Source: Punica granatum (lineage: Eukaryota > Streptophyta > Magnoliopsida > Myrtales > Lythraceae). Taken from it: DNA of 64,000 nt. A program made the translations under genes and the position numbers. Of this stretch, positions 23,429 through 33,782 are shown piece by piece. Under the pieces are notes generated by a model. It searched no databases. It worked only from the letters and a program-made list of their open reading frames with translations, and had not been told where the DNA came from. The stretch is from assembly GCF_007655135.1 (NCBI RefSeq), contig NW_022204308.1, positions 1 through 64,000 on the forward strand, written 5' to 3'. How positions within the stretch are numbered: position 1 is the stretch's first letter; every line of letters starts with the position of its first letter.

Positions 23429-25303
23429 ATGACAGGGAGCACTTCTAGTACTTTCTGTTTGCGATCCGTCCTTGATAAGGACAAATTGTCAGGGAATAAT
23501 TTGCTTAGTTGGTATCGAAACTTGAGAATTGTTCTCACCCAAGAAAAAAAGCTATATGTCTTAAAGCAACTTCTTCTTGCGCCACCACCTGACGATGCCC
23601 CCCAAGCTGAGAAAGATGCTTATACTAAGCATCATGATGATGCCGTAAACGTCGGATGTCTCATGTTAGTCACCATGGACTCGGAGCTTCAGAAGCAACA
23701 CGAGAACATGAAGGCGTACGATATGATCGTGCATCTCAGGCAGCTCTATCAAGAGCAGGCCCGACATGAGAGATTCGAGATTTCTAAGGCACTCTTTCAA
23801 GCAAGGTTGACTGAGGGCAGCCCGGTAGGTCCTCATGTACTCGATATGATTGGGTACGTCGAGACTCTAGGACGACTGGGATTTCCTCTGGGTCAAGAGT
23901 TGGCCACAGATTTAGTCCTACAGTCACTGCCCAACAATTATAGTCAGTTCATCATGAGCTATAATATGAATGACTACAATAAACCATTGCCTGAGCTACT
24001 TAACATGTTGAGAACAGCTGAGCATGATATCAGCAAGGGGAAGTCCATTCTAATGGTCCAGGGGTCCAAAAGAAAGGGTAAGGGCAAGAGTAAAGGCAAG
24101 AGGGCTAAAGGTGCATCCAAGTATGACTTGGGTGTGTTGAAGCCTAAAGCCAAGGTGGCGAAGGATGATTACTGCTTCCATTGTGGCAACAGTGGACATT
24201 GGAAGCGAAATTGCAAGGTATACTTGGAAGAGTTGAAGAAGAAGAAGGGAAGTGAGACTTCCACTTCAGGTATCCATGTTATAGAGATTAATGTATCTAC
24301 TACTTCTACATCTTGGGTATTAGATACCGGGTGTGGTGCTCATATTTGTGGAAATACGCAGGACCTAAGGGATAGTAGATCGTTGGCAAAGGGCGAGGTG
24401 GACCTACGAGTTGGAAATGGAGCAAGAGTTGCTGCATTAACTGTAGGGACTTATCACCTAGTTTTGCCTACTGGGCTAGTATTAAATCTTGACGACTGTT
24501 ATTATGTACCTGCTATAAGTAGAAACATAATATCTATTTCTTATTTGGACAAGAAGGGATTTTGTTTCACCATCAAGAACAAGTGTTGTTCTATGTACAT
24601 GAATGATGTATATTATGGCAGTGCACATTTAAGTAATGGTCTGTATGTTCTTGATCTAGATACGCCTATTTATAATATGGAAACCAAACGGCTCAAATCT
24701 AATGATTCGAACCCGACTTACCTCTGGCATTGTCGTTTAGGTCACATTAGCAAGAGTCGCATCTCTAGACTCCATAAGGATGGATTACTGGACTCATTTG
24801 ATTTAGAATCGATCGAGACATGCGAACCTTGCTTAATGGGGAAAATGACTAAGGCCCCTTTTACCGGAAAGGGTGATCTTCTCGCTCTCATACATACCGA
24901 TGTATGTGGACCAGTGAACAAGCTTGCTAGAGGTGTATGTATCTACTTCATTACATTTACTGGTGATTTCAGTAAATTTGGATATGTGTATTTGATGAAA
25001 CACAAATTTGAATCCTTTGAAAAGTTCAAAGAATTTAAGAATGAAGTGGAGAATCAATTGGGTAAGAGTATTAAAGTTCTTCGATCAGATCGAGGAGGTG
25101 AATATTTGAGCTATGAGTTCGCTGACTATCTTAAACAGTGTGAGATTTTATCTCAACTGACTCCACTTGGAACACCACAGTGGAATGGTGTAGCTGAGAG
25201 GAGGAATCGAACTTTATTAGATATGGTTCGATCTTTGATGAGTCATGCAAACTTACCTGACTCTTCTGGGGATATGCTCTACAGACAGCTCCTCTCATAT
25301 TAA
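23429..25303 (+). pseudogene. Copia gag-protease-integrase open frame (624 aa), truncated by frameshift
   Basis: ATG at 23429. Residues 1-205 are copia-type gag. A Lys/Gly-rich stretch at 213-228 precedes a CX2CX4HX4C zinc knuckle at 249-262. The aspartic protease site is DTGCG at 299-303. The pre-integrase H..H..C..C region (LWHCRLGH..., CEPC) lies at about 432-470. Integrase core: first Asp in HTDVCGP (491), second in RSDRGGEY (554), Glu in WNGVAERRNRTL (590), so the DDE triad is present. FTGDFSKF replaces the usual FTDDFSRF (copy 2 keeps the latter). A frameshift after residue about 610 ends the frame at 25303, inside integrase. Confidence 0.93.
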
Positions 25304-25685
25304 ACAATGCTCCGTCGAAATCAGTTGAAAGGACACCACATGAGATGTGGTATGGGAAGCGTCCCAAGATGCCTTTCTAAAGATATGGGGTTGCGAAACT
25401 TATGTGAAGAGATTGTCTTCGGATAAGCTTGGCCCTAAATCGGACAAATGTTACTTTGTGAGGTATCCTAAGGAAACTCGATGATACTATTTCTATAATC
25501 CCATTGAAGGCAAAGTATTTGTTACTCGAACTGCGGTATTCCTTGAGAAAGAGTTTCTCTCCAAAGGAACTAGTAGGAGGAAATTAGAACTTGGGGAAGT
25601 TCTACCACAAAATGACATTGACCAATCGACGGGTGATATTGCAGAACAAGTACCACAAGGTGTTGTGGCACAATCTTCTGCATAG
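25304..25685 (+). pseudogene. Copia integrase C-terminus and linker, out of frame
   Basis: Recognisable pieces in shifted frames: NNAPSKSVERTPHE, WYGKRPKM, WGCETYVKRL, and an acidic/Gln linker before the RT. TGA at 25482 replaces a conserved Gly codon. TAG at 25683 lies where copy 2 reads CAA. Compared with copy 2, one base is missing near 25372 (GATGCCTTTC against GATGTCCTTTC). Confidence 0.85.
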
Positions 25686-26583
25686 ATGACACAGGAGCCT
25701 CGTAGGTCTAGTAGGATACGTCATGAGCCCGAGAGATATGGATTTCTCGTGACTCAAAACAATGACGTATTGCTCATAGATAATGATGAGCCTACAACCT
25801 ATGTAGAAGCCGTAATAGGCCCTGACTCTGAGAAATGGCTGGAGGCCATGAGATCTGAGATGGAGTCCATGTACACTAACCAAGTATGGACTTTGGTTGA
25901 TCCACTTGAAGGGGCAAAACCCATTGGGTGTAAGTGGGTCTTCAAGAAGAAGACTGACATGGACGGTAATGTGATTACCTTTAAGGGCCGACTTGTGGCA
26001 AAAGGTTTCAGACAAGTTCATGGTGTTGACTATGACGAAACTTTTTCCCGGTGGCTATGCTTAAATCCATCAGGATCTTGCTTGCAATTGCAGCTTATTA
26101 TGATTATGAGATCTGGCAAATGGATGTCAAAACTGCTTTCCTAAACGGGAAGCTCCTTGAGGATGTGTATATGACACAATCTGAGATTTTGTCGATCCAC
26201 ATAGTGCCAGAAAGGTTTGTAAGCTACAACAGTCTATTTATGGGCTGAAGTAAGCTTCTAGGAGCTGGAATCTTCGTTTTGATGATGCAATCAAAGATTT
26301 TGATTTCATCAAGAATGAAGATGAACCCTGTGTTTATAAGAAAGTTAGTGGGAGCGTAGTAATCTTTCTGGTATTGTATGTAGACGACATACTTTTGATC
26401 GGGAATGACATTCCTTCCCTACAGTTTGTGAAGACTTGGTTGGGAAGGTGTTTCTCTATGAAGGACTTAGGCGAAGCTACCTACGTGCTAGGTATCAGGA
26501 TCTATAGAGATAGATCTAGGAGACTGCCTAGCTTAAGTCAGAGTGCATACATAGATAAACTGCTTCGGCGCTTTAGCATGTAG
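25686..26583 (+). pseudogene. Copia reverse transcriptase, two frameshifts and stops
   Basis: The first part reads EPRRSSR.R, then VWTLVDPLEGAKPIGCKWVF and RLVAKGFRQ. The frame shifts near 26047 (TTTTCCCGGTGGC lacks a base) and continues with MDVKTAFLNGKL (first catalytic Asp), then shifts again near 26185. TAA at 26251 replaces Gln in the YGLKQAS motif. The third part is open from 26254: YVDDILLIG, the catalytic pair, at about 26377-26403, then MKDLGEATYVLGI. It ends at TAG 26581, where the family has Gln. Confidence 0.9.
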
Positions 26584-27366
26584 AATTCTAAGAAAGGGTC
26601 GCTGCCTATGTTACACGGTATAAGCCTTTCGAAGGCTCAGAGTCTTTCTACTCGAGAGGAGAGGGACCGCATGAATAGGATTCCATATGCGTCGGCTATT
26701 AGATCCATAATGTATGCTATGTTATGCACTCGATCCGATGTCTCGTATGCTTTGAGTATGACGAGTCGATACCAATCAGATCCAAGTGAGATACACTGGA
26801 TCGCAGTAAAGAACATCCTTAAGTACTTACGAAGGACTAAAGAGATGTTTTTGGTATATGGAGGCGAAGAAGAGCTCGTTGTAAGAGGTTACACCGATGC
26901 TAGCTTCCAGACCGATAAAGACGACAGTAGATCGCAGTCAGGGTATGTGTTTTGCCTGAATGGAGGTGCTGTGAGTTGGAAGAGTTCCAAGCAGGAAACA
27001 GTAGCCGACTCTACCACAGAGGCCGAGTATATTGCTGCCTCTAACGCCGTAAAAGAGGCCGTTTGGATCAAGAAGTTCGTGACAGAACTTGCAGTGGTTC
27101 CTAGCATCGCAGACCCAGTGGATCTCTATTGTGACAACAATGGAGCCATTGCGCAAGCTAAGGAACCCAGGTCTCACCGGCGTTCCAAACATATACTCAA
27201 GCGCTTCCATCTTATTCGCGAGATCATCGACAAAGGAGATGTGAAGATATGCAGAATACCAACGGATGAGAATCTCGCTGATCCACTTACAAAGCCTCTT
27301 GTGCAGCGCAAGCACGAGGCTCACACTAGATCTATTGGCATTAGACAAAAGCCAGATTGGCTCTAG
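26584..27366 (+). pseudogene. Copia RNase H, open frame
   Basis: Same frame as the YVDD segment, separated only by the TAG at 26581. It includes PYASA..S.MYAM..TR.D, GYTDASFQTD (first Asp), SGYVFCLNGGAVSWKSSKQ, STTEAEYIA (Glu), DNNGAI (Asp) and KHI..RFH.IRE, then ENLADPLTKPL and TAG at 27364. This is the full copia RNase H signature with its acidic residues. It would degrade the RNA strand during reverse transcription. Confidence 0.92.
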
Positions 27367-27369
27367 TGC

Positions 27370-27380
27370 AAGTGGGAGAT
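27370..27380 (+). other. Copia polypurine tract
   Basis: AAGTGGGAGAT directly before the 3' LTR TGTTGGGG; primer for plus-strand synthesis. Confidence 0.85.
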
Positions 27381-28999
27381 TGTTGGGGATTGGTGTATGC
27401 CTTAGAGGCAATCTATCATCAGTTCTGTAATATAATATTTATTTCATTATAATACGAGGCATTTCCGTTATTGTGTAGATTGCGCTAAATATGATTTTAT
27501 ACAATAATGTCATTGGAATAGTAGATTCAATAGGCATCAAGTGTGACTTGATTGTGAGATCCTATAATTACCGAATATTATTCCTAAATGTCCATAGTCA
27601 AAGTATTATCGTTAATTAGGACAACGATAATACGATTAGACTAGTGTGGGTGTTGATTGATGACCAAGTCTCACAGGTCATGGATATGGAGATATCAAAT
27701 CACACCACATGTATACATTAAGAGTAATGTGTATTGGACTGACCCGCCATGAGATTGCTACATGGGTTGTTACGTAACTGTCATTAGCATATCTCAAAGT
27801 GACTATAGTGTAATGGTCCTTTGACTTGAGGTCACCATTGATTCCTACATGTAATGTCATATACTTTGATACTGTCAAACGCCACCGTAACAGGCTGGTT
27901 AGAAAGACAGTTATTGGGTATATCACAGAGCATGGAGTGATTGAGATAGGATTTGTCCCTCCTACGAAACGGGAGCGATATCTCACGGCCACTTGGTGGT
28001 TAAAGTCTAAAAGTGTATGCATACCCAAATGAGTCGATATAGCGATATCGAGCTCATTTGTTCTGATAGACTTACCCGGTAAACCAAGAAAAAGAGATAT
28101 TGAGCCATACAAGGATGTCATCGACCATGCCTTGGGCTCAATAGAGATATAGAGGACAAAGTGATTATATTACATAGTAATATAGGTCACGAGGTTTGTC
28201 GAGAAATTGACTTTTCGATTACTTGAGTAACAGTGATGCATTACTAGATGCCGCTCACTGTTTTTAATATTGAAATAGAGATTTCGATATTACTATCAAC
28301 GTAATTGGGAATATACAGGGTCACACACTACGACTAAATTGACGACATATTTTGAAACAATAAAATCGTCTAATAGAGATTAGATGATTTATGGTGCGAC
28401 TAATTAATCGGATATTTAATGAGATTAAATTTGTCGATTACTTAGACTCGATTTATTAGATTAAATGGACCAAATTGATGCACGATTAATACGGTGACAC
28501 ATGGCAATTTGGGATCCTTAAATCCCCTTGTCCCACATCGGTTAGGAGACTTGAAAGTCTCCCCCCTGATGCTTATATATATGTGTGCATGTACATGTAC
28601 ATTTATATATACGTGTGCTATATGAATACATATATATGTGATATATATGTATGCATAAGCATATACATACATATGTGTGTACGTGCATTAATGTGGGGAA
28701 ATTCAAGTTGAATTGTTCAATTTGAATTAATCCCATTAGTCTTAAAATTTCGGGTGTTGCATCGGTGTTTCTTTCGAGTGTTGGCCGCTAGCACTGCCGA
28801 TCTCGAAGACTCGTCGATAAAGTCGGTGTGGATACCGGTAGAGGCGTCACGCGTGGTACGCTCGGTCGACAATTTTAAATATTTCAGGTACGCTTTTATT
28901 TACTCTTATTCTTCTAGTAGGTCTTGGGATTAGTTTCACGGGTAGGAAATTTTGAATTTCTATTCCTTTTTCGCTTCCGTAGATCCTGTGAAACTCGCA
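27381..28999 (+). repeat. Copia 3' LTR
   Basis: 1,619 bp matching the 5' LTR with scattered substitutions and small indels (for example GAGTGATTGAG against GAGAGGAATGTGAGTGATTGAG near 27936). It ends ...AAACTCGCA and is followed by ATGAA, the target duplication. Confidence 0.95.
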
Positions 29000-29004
29000 A
29001 TGAA

Positions 29005-29208
29005 GCATTGGCGACATTACCTTTTCCACAAGGAGTTCATTTTGTATACCGACCACGAGGTCCTGAAGTACCTCCATAGCCAAGATAAGGTGTCAGCTCG
29101 TCATGCATCATGGGTGGCTTACCTGGAGCGCTTTACTTTCGTGGTAAAGCACAAGAGCGGAGTCACTAATCGCGTTGCAGATGCTCTTAGTCGGAGGCTA
29201 GCATTCTG
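29005..29208 (+). pseudogene. Gypsy RNase H, C-terminal half
   Basis: It resumes exactly where 21086 broke off: KHWRHYLF, F.LYTDHEVLKYL (Asp), ERFTFVVKHKSG and NRVADALSRR, the conserved RNase H end. A frame change follows immediately, before the integrase segment at 29215. Confidence 0.92.
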
Positions 29209-29214
29209 AACAGG

Positions 29215-29601
29215 ATGACTGTTGAGGTACCTGGTTTTAGTTCTTTTGCTGAGTTGCTTGAAGTTGATCCCTATTTTTCTGTGACGCTAGCTAAAGTTCG
29301 GGCTAGAGAAAGAACAGAATACGTGTTGCAGGATGGTTTTCTTTTCAGGGGAAATCAGCTCTGTATTCCTGATTGTAGTTTGCGAGCCCACATTATTCAG
29401 CAGCTACACGGCAAGGGCCATGTGGGAAGAGACAGGACATTGTAGCTGGTCCAGTCATCTTATTTCTGGCCTACAATCGTAAAGAAGTAGAGAAGTACGT
29501 GCAGCGCTGTAAGGTTTGTCAAGTGTCCAAGGGTACAGCTACTAACGCGGGGTTGTACATGCCCCTGCTGATTCCCTTGCAGCCATGGGTGGATATCAGC
29601 A
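29215..29601 (+). pseudogene. Gypsy integrase N-terminal (HHCC) part, broken
   Basis: VPGFSSFAELLEVDPYF, GFLFRGNQLCIPD and the zinc-binding LHGKGHVGRDRTL (two His) come first. TAG at 29443 falls at a position where the family has Gln. YFWPTI is followed by a one-base loss, then YVQRCKVCQVSKG with the two Cys (29508-29519). Homology stops near 29601 after QPWVDIS, exactly where foreign sequence begins. The catalytic-core start, including the first Asp of DDE, is missing. Confidence 0.88.
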
Positions 29602-30330
29602 AGGTTGTCAGAATCGCGATTCTACCTAGAATCGATCGAGGGTCGTAGAATCGTGAATCGCGATTCGAATCGTGAATCGTAAGATTCTACCTGTAATTAA
29701 AAAAAACATATATATATATATATATGTAACATACTTTTCTGAGCAAAAAAAATTAATTCTTGTTCATTCAAATAAAAACACAAACCAACAAATCAACAAT
29801 AAGTCATAAAAACTCAAAATATCGTTATAAATTATCGAAATTCAAGGTTTAAAATCCAAATCATAACTCAAACTCCCGAAATAAAAAGTTAACAACATAT
29901 ATCATAACTCATAACATAAAATGAACAAGCATATCAAATCTCATCCAAATCTTCATAATCACCTACGTCATCATCATACAAATTATCAAATTCATCTTCT
30001 TCAGCATCATTATTCATCGACTGCTTTTCCCCCTATCAAATAGTTTTCGATAAAACAACTAAACAGGGAAGGCAGATTTATTAAGTTGCTTGTATCCGAT
30101 GCGAGAAATATAGGCCCAAGGAAATTGAATCAGATAAGCTACTGGAGAGAGAAAGATGTTTTGGTTTAGAAAGAGAATTAAATAAGTAAATGGCAAATTC
30201 TAGACAGAGCATACAAATGGAGCCATACTAGCACATATAACAACAAATGACTTTGTTCATAGAATCATGATCAGATAAAGGAGGTTTACATTTTCCAGAT
30301 CATCAACATATAAAAATCACATGGGAGAAC
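29602..30330 (-). mobile_element. hAT-like element remnant replacing part of gypsy integrase
   Basis: Gypsy coding is interrupted at ATATCAGCA by AAGGTTGTCAGAATCGCG and a cluster of ATCG/GATTC repeats, the wording of a terminal/subterminal region of a hAT-type element. The matching right terminus is not seen. About 50 codons of integrase are absent at the junction, so insertion was accompanied by deletion. An acidic minus-strand peptide tail lies inside (29934-30032). The superfamily is an inference. Confidence 0.5.
29934..30032 (-). pseudogene. Possible 3'-terminal exon of a hAT-type transposase (acidic tail)
   Basis: The minus strand encodes a short Asp/Glu-rich run (..EEDEFDN, DDDVGDYEDLDEI) ending in TGA at 29934-29936, preceded by a plausible splice acceptor (TTTGATAG). 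Acidic C-terminal tails occur in plant hAT transposases. No catalytic or dimerisation domain is present, so this is at most a remnant. Confidence 0.3.
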
Positions 30331-31133
30331 CTCGAGACTCTCATTCAGGAGGTATACCGTCTGCATGATCTGCCAGTCTCTATTGTGTCTGATAGGGACA
30401 CCCGCTTCTTGAGTCATTTTTGGCGGAGCCTTTGGAAGATGGTGAACACCCAGTTGAACTTCAGTACGGCGTATCACCCGCAGACGGATGGACAAACAGA
30501 AGTGGTTAACAGGTCCTTGGGCAATCTGTTGAGAGGTTTAGTAGGAGAGCACGTGAAGAGCTAGGATCAGAAGTTAAGTCCGGCGGAGTTCGCGCACAAC
30601 CATGCTGTTAATCGCAGCACTGGTTTCAGTCCATTCCAAGTGGTATATTATGTTACTCCTCGGGGTCCCCTTGATCTGTTACCCGTGCCGGATAAGACCA
30701 GGGTTCATGGTAAGGCGGCTGACTTCGTTCACGAGCTGCAAGAGATTCATGAAGCTGTGCAGAATAATTTGAAGAATGCTGCCATGAATTACAAGGCTGT
30801 TACTGACCGAAGGAGAAGGCACGTGGAGTTTGAAGTTGGCGATTTTGTTTGGGCTGTCCTTACGAAGGATCGATTTTCTGCTGGTGACTACCACAAGCTC
30901 GCTGCTAGAAAGATTAGTCCTGTGGAGATCGTTGAGAAGATCAATTCGAACGCCTATCGGCTTAAACTTCCCAGCCACATTCGTACTGCCGATGTGTTTA
31001 ATGTTAAGCACCTGATTCCTTACACAGGTGATAGCTCGGACGATGACGATTCGAGGACGAATTTTCTCCACCCAGGGGAAAATGATGCGGCAGAAGACCT
31101 CGCAAGTCGGTACCTGGAGAAAAATAGGTTCTG
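30331..31133 (+). pseudogene. Gypsy integrase catalytic core (C part) and C-terminal domain
   Basis: Homology resumes with [24 protein letters not shown] (second DDE Asp) and [17 protein letters not shown] (DDE Glu). TAG at 30562 replaces a conserved Trp (TGG). The rest is open to 31133: LPRGPL-like region, HGKAADFV, FEVGDFVWAVLTKDR, and a GPY/F-like module ending AYRLKLP, then HIRTADVFNVKHLIPY. The frame runs 17 codons into the 3' LTR before TGA. No chromodomain is recognisable. Confidence 0.9.
31074..31082 (+). other. Gypsy polypurine tract
   Basis: AGGGGAAAA immediately before the 3' LTR TGATGCGG. It lies within the pol reading frame. Confidence 0.88.
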
Positions 31134-31531
31134 ACGACCCTATTTCGAAGGAAACTACATCCGGAGCAAAACTCACAGCTATGCTATGATTTTTCAATAT
31201 TTAAGGCAAATTCCATCGTTTAGGGCCTCAAACAGACAATTTATGTTAATTATGGTATTTTTGCAATTTTTGAAAAGTTTAGTTCTTTTATGCAATTTAG
31301 ATTTATTAATACCTATTTAAGCCTTCTGTAAGCCCTAGGGCAAGGGGAGTCGTCTTTTCAGATTATCAATAAAATTCAGAACTTTCTTACTTTGTCCAAT
31401 CTCGAATCGATTCGAGTTTGATGCCTATTTCCTGATATTCGTAGAATCAACAGGTATAGAAGGTCGTAGTTCCGGTATTCGTGCGCGAATCAACGGGTCT
31501 GTGACGATTACTCGCGTCGTACGCTGCGTCA
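31083..31531 (+). repeat. Gypsy 3' LTR
   Basis: 449 bp ending GCTGCGTCA, followed by ATAAC. Compared with the 5' LTR it has about two dozen substitutions and a longer stretch near 31180 (CAGCTATGCTATGA). Confidence 0.95.
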
Positions 31532-31536
31532 ATAAC

Positions 31537-32036
31537 CCTCATACGAGCTTTGGTGACAGTCGTGCGATAAGCGTTCATTTGAGTCTGAAGGACAGTGATT
31601 TTCAAAACATAAAAAACTCAAATTTGAAATCTTACTTAAGAAAAAGAGACCTCGATCACAAAGCAACAACAACTAACTCATACTGGATTTGGTTCTTTTT
31701 TAAAAAAAAAAATCAGCAAAAAAAGAACCAAATCATATTGCTCCGATCTCTCCCGTTTTTCCTTTTGATCTTTTCCCAATTTATTGCCAAAAATCCCCTT
31801 CTCCGCCTTTTCACCCCTTATCTTTGAATAAAATTACTAAAACACCCATGTATTATGTCCATAGAGAAAGTAGACTTGGTTGTTTTCTGGGCTTGGATTT
31901 GGTTCGGATGGAAGTCGGGTAGAGCTAGTGCCTGGGCTTGGTCGGTTTAAATTTCTATGCCCATCCTGCACAAGCAGAATACATTGTGTCGTCCAAACTC
32001 TTGACTCGTCCCACAAGTTGGTAAGAGAAACTTTGT
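31537..32036. other. Segment between gypsy and S5
   Basis: The first 290 bp are paralogous to 17236-17420 (ACGAGCTTTGGTGACAGTCG). A short inverted repeat, TTTGGTTCTTTTTTAAA / TTTGGTTCTTTTTTTGC, spans 31689-31735. 31860-32036 is unremarkable, with no gene seen. Confidence 0.55.
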
Positions 32037-32566
32037 TGATCAGGTTAAACCACAATCGGCTAACTAATAGAACGATGCTCTTGTTTATGAAGTTGGTTGA
32101 ATCATCATATATATGAAAGTCTATCATACATTATTTACCAATTCGGGTCTGCTTTATTTAGCAAAATATCAATTTCAGTTGTATCTGTGCTCATTCATTC
32201 AAGTGGCGAGCAGGAGAAAATTACGACCTAAATTAAAACAAATTTCGGTCGTAATCAAATTATACTGGTATGCAGCATAATCAAAGCGTTAGAAAGCAGA
32301 ATACTCAACCTCGAGTTTTTACTGGTAGTTGGGTCTAATTTCCGCCCAAATAATGTTTAGGGCTTGGCCTTAGGTGAGTGAGAAATATATATCTGAATGA
32401 AGCATTTGGGGTCGTGAAACTCCAAATACATGGTATCCAACGCATGGTCGTGAGGAAAAATAATGATCAGTAAATCAAAGTAAGTCCAACACATGGTATC
32501 ATAATTCTGCAACGAAGATGGATCCAAATGTTCAGAAGTGGAACCATCGCCTTCCTGACCGAGATG

Positions 32567-33407
32567 AACGTTGGTCGCAGGATTGTCATAGAAGCCTGCA
32601 AGGGAAGTCCCAGCAGCAGCAGAGATCATCATAGAAGAAGAGGCAGCAGCCTGTTCGACAAGGTGCTGGTCGAGCTCATTGATCAGCATCCCCATCGTGG
32701 CTATGTTCACGACCAGCTCCTTGGGGACTCTGCTCATTCATCGGAGTGTTCCACCATGTCTGCTCCGTCTCCCAGCCCATCACCAGGAGCTTCCATAACT
32801 CCCTACCTCTTCGTGTTTCCTCCTTCAGCCTCTTTAATACCTCGATGTATGCACCAGCGTCATGCTCCTGGAAATACGAAGGCAAGTTGTGCTGTCCAGG
32901 AAGGAATGTGACGTCTGTACCATGTATTGCTTCATCGAGTGCAAGTTGGTGCTCGTGCTCCCTATAATTATCAGGTCCTACCCTATGTGCCTAACCTTTG
33001 GGGGGAATTGTCTCAGATTTCATGGCTTGAGGCAAGAATCGCAATTTCGACAGTACGAGGCAGCTTTTCTCATGTCAGGAGGCTCGAATCCGAGAGGCCC
33101 AGAGAGAAGTACATTTAGAGGCCGAGGGAAGATAAACAAAGGTGTGGGGAATTAGAAAAGCTCCTTAAAAATGGATGGAGAGAGAGAGCAAACCCGGTGG
33201 AACACTTCGATCAATGAGCAAAGTCCCCAAGGAGCTGATCGCGAGCATGGCCTCGATGAAGAAGCTGACAGATGAGCTCCACACAAGCACCTTGTTGAAC
33301 ATGAACGGGCTGCTACGTACCTCCTCTTCAGCGACCACCTCTGCTGCTGTCGGGCCCTTCTCTTTCGGTCTTCTAAGTTTTATGTCAATCCTGCAACCAA
33401 TTTTCCA
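32567..33407. pseudogene. Inverted duplication of the gene fragment, apex deleted, S5
   Basis: The left arm (32567-about 32880) jumps directly into the right arm (about 32881-33407): CCTGGAAATACGA is followed by AGGCAAGTTGTGCTG. About 0.7 kb present in other units is missing. The remaining outer parts still pair, with the unpaired inner right arm acting as a large loop. Confidence 0.7.
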
Positions 33408-33782
33408 TTTTTTATAAAATCTACAAAATATATCACATGCATCAGATAAATTAACATATGCTCTCGAATGTGCTCATAGATGAGAGTCTTCCAGATTCAG
33501 CCAAAACAATAGTTATATAATGTAATTTTACTTCAGTGTATCATATATATTCATAAATTATATAAAACTACTATTTGTGAAAAGATGTGGATGAATAGAG
33601 ACTTGGATAATGATCCTCTTGTACAGCGTTAAAACCTATCAATCATTAAGACTGTATTTAGGTATATAATTCACTTACCATGCATGTCTTGATTCATTTT
33701 ATGTATCGTTAGAATCTTCCATAGAATTTATGGAGCTATACGTCTACAAACATCTTCGGATAACCAATCCAACTCGCCGAAT

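Larger units (their letters stand above)
21087..28999 (+). mobile_element. Ty1/copia LTR retrotransposon nested in the gypsy RNase H
   Basis: 7,913 bp with LTRs 21087-22716 and 27381-28999 beginning TGTTGGG and ending CA. Target duplication ATTAA on the left (21082-21086) and ATGAA on the right (29000-29004), one mismatch. The order gag, protease, integrase, RT, RNase H is the copia order. The LTRs are more alike than the gypsy LTRs, consistent with later insertion. Pol is broken by frameshifts and stops in its second half. Confidence 0.95.
17722..31531 (+). mobile_element. Ty3/gypsy LTR retrotransposon, decayed, carrying nested insertions
   Basis: 13.8 kb bounded by TG...CA LTRs (17722-18164 and 31083-31531) with a 5-bp target duplication ATAAC (17717-17721, 31532-31536). 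Order: LTR, tRNA-iMet primer site, gag, protease, RT, RNase H, integrase, polypurine tract, LTR, which is the Ty3/gypsy order (integrase last). A copia element interrupts RNase H, and a hAT-like remnant with an associated deletion interrupts integrase. The pol frame continues into the 3' LTR, a trait known for CRM-type chromoviruses, but the clade is not proven. By eye the LTRs differ at about two dozen positions plus an indel of about 6 bp, so the insertion is old. Confidence 0.95.

Noticed and set aside
30286..30495. Minus-strand 69-codon frame over the integrase junction
   Set aside because: It is a shadow of the plus-strand integrase core ([16 protein letters not shown]).
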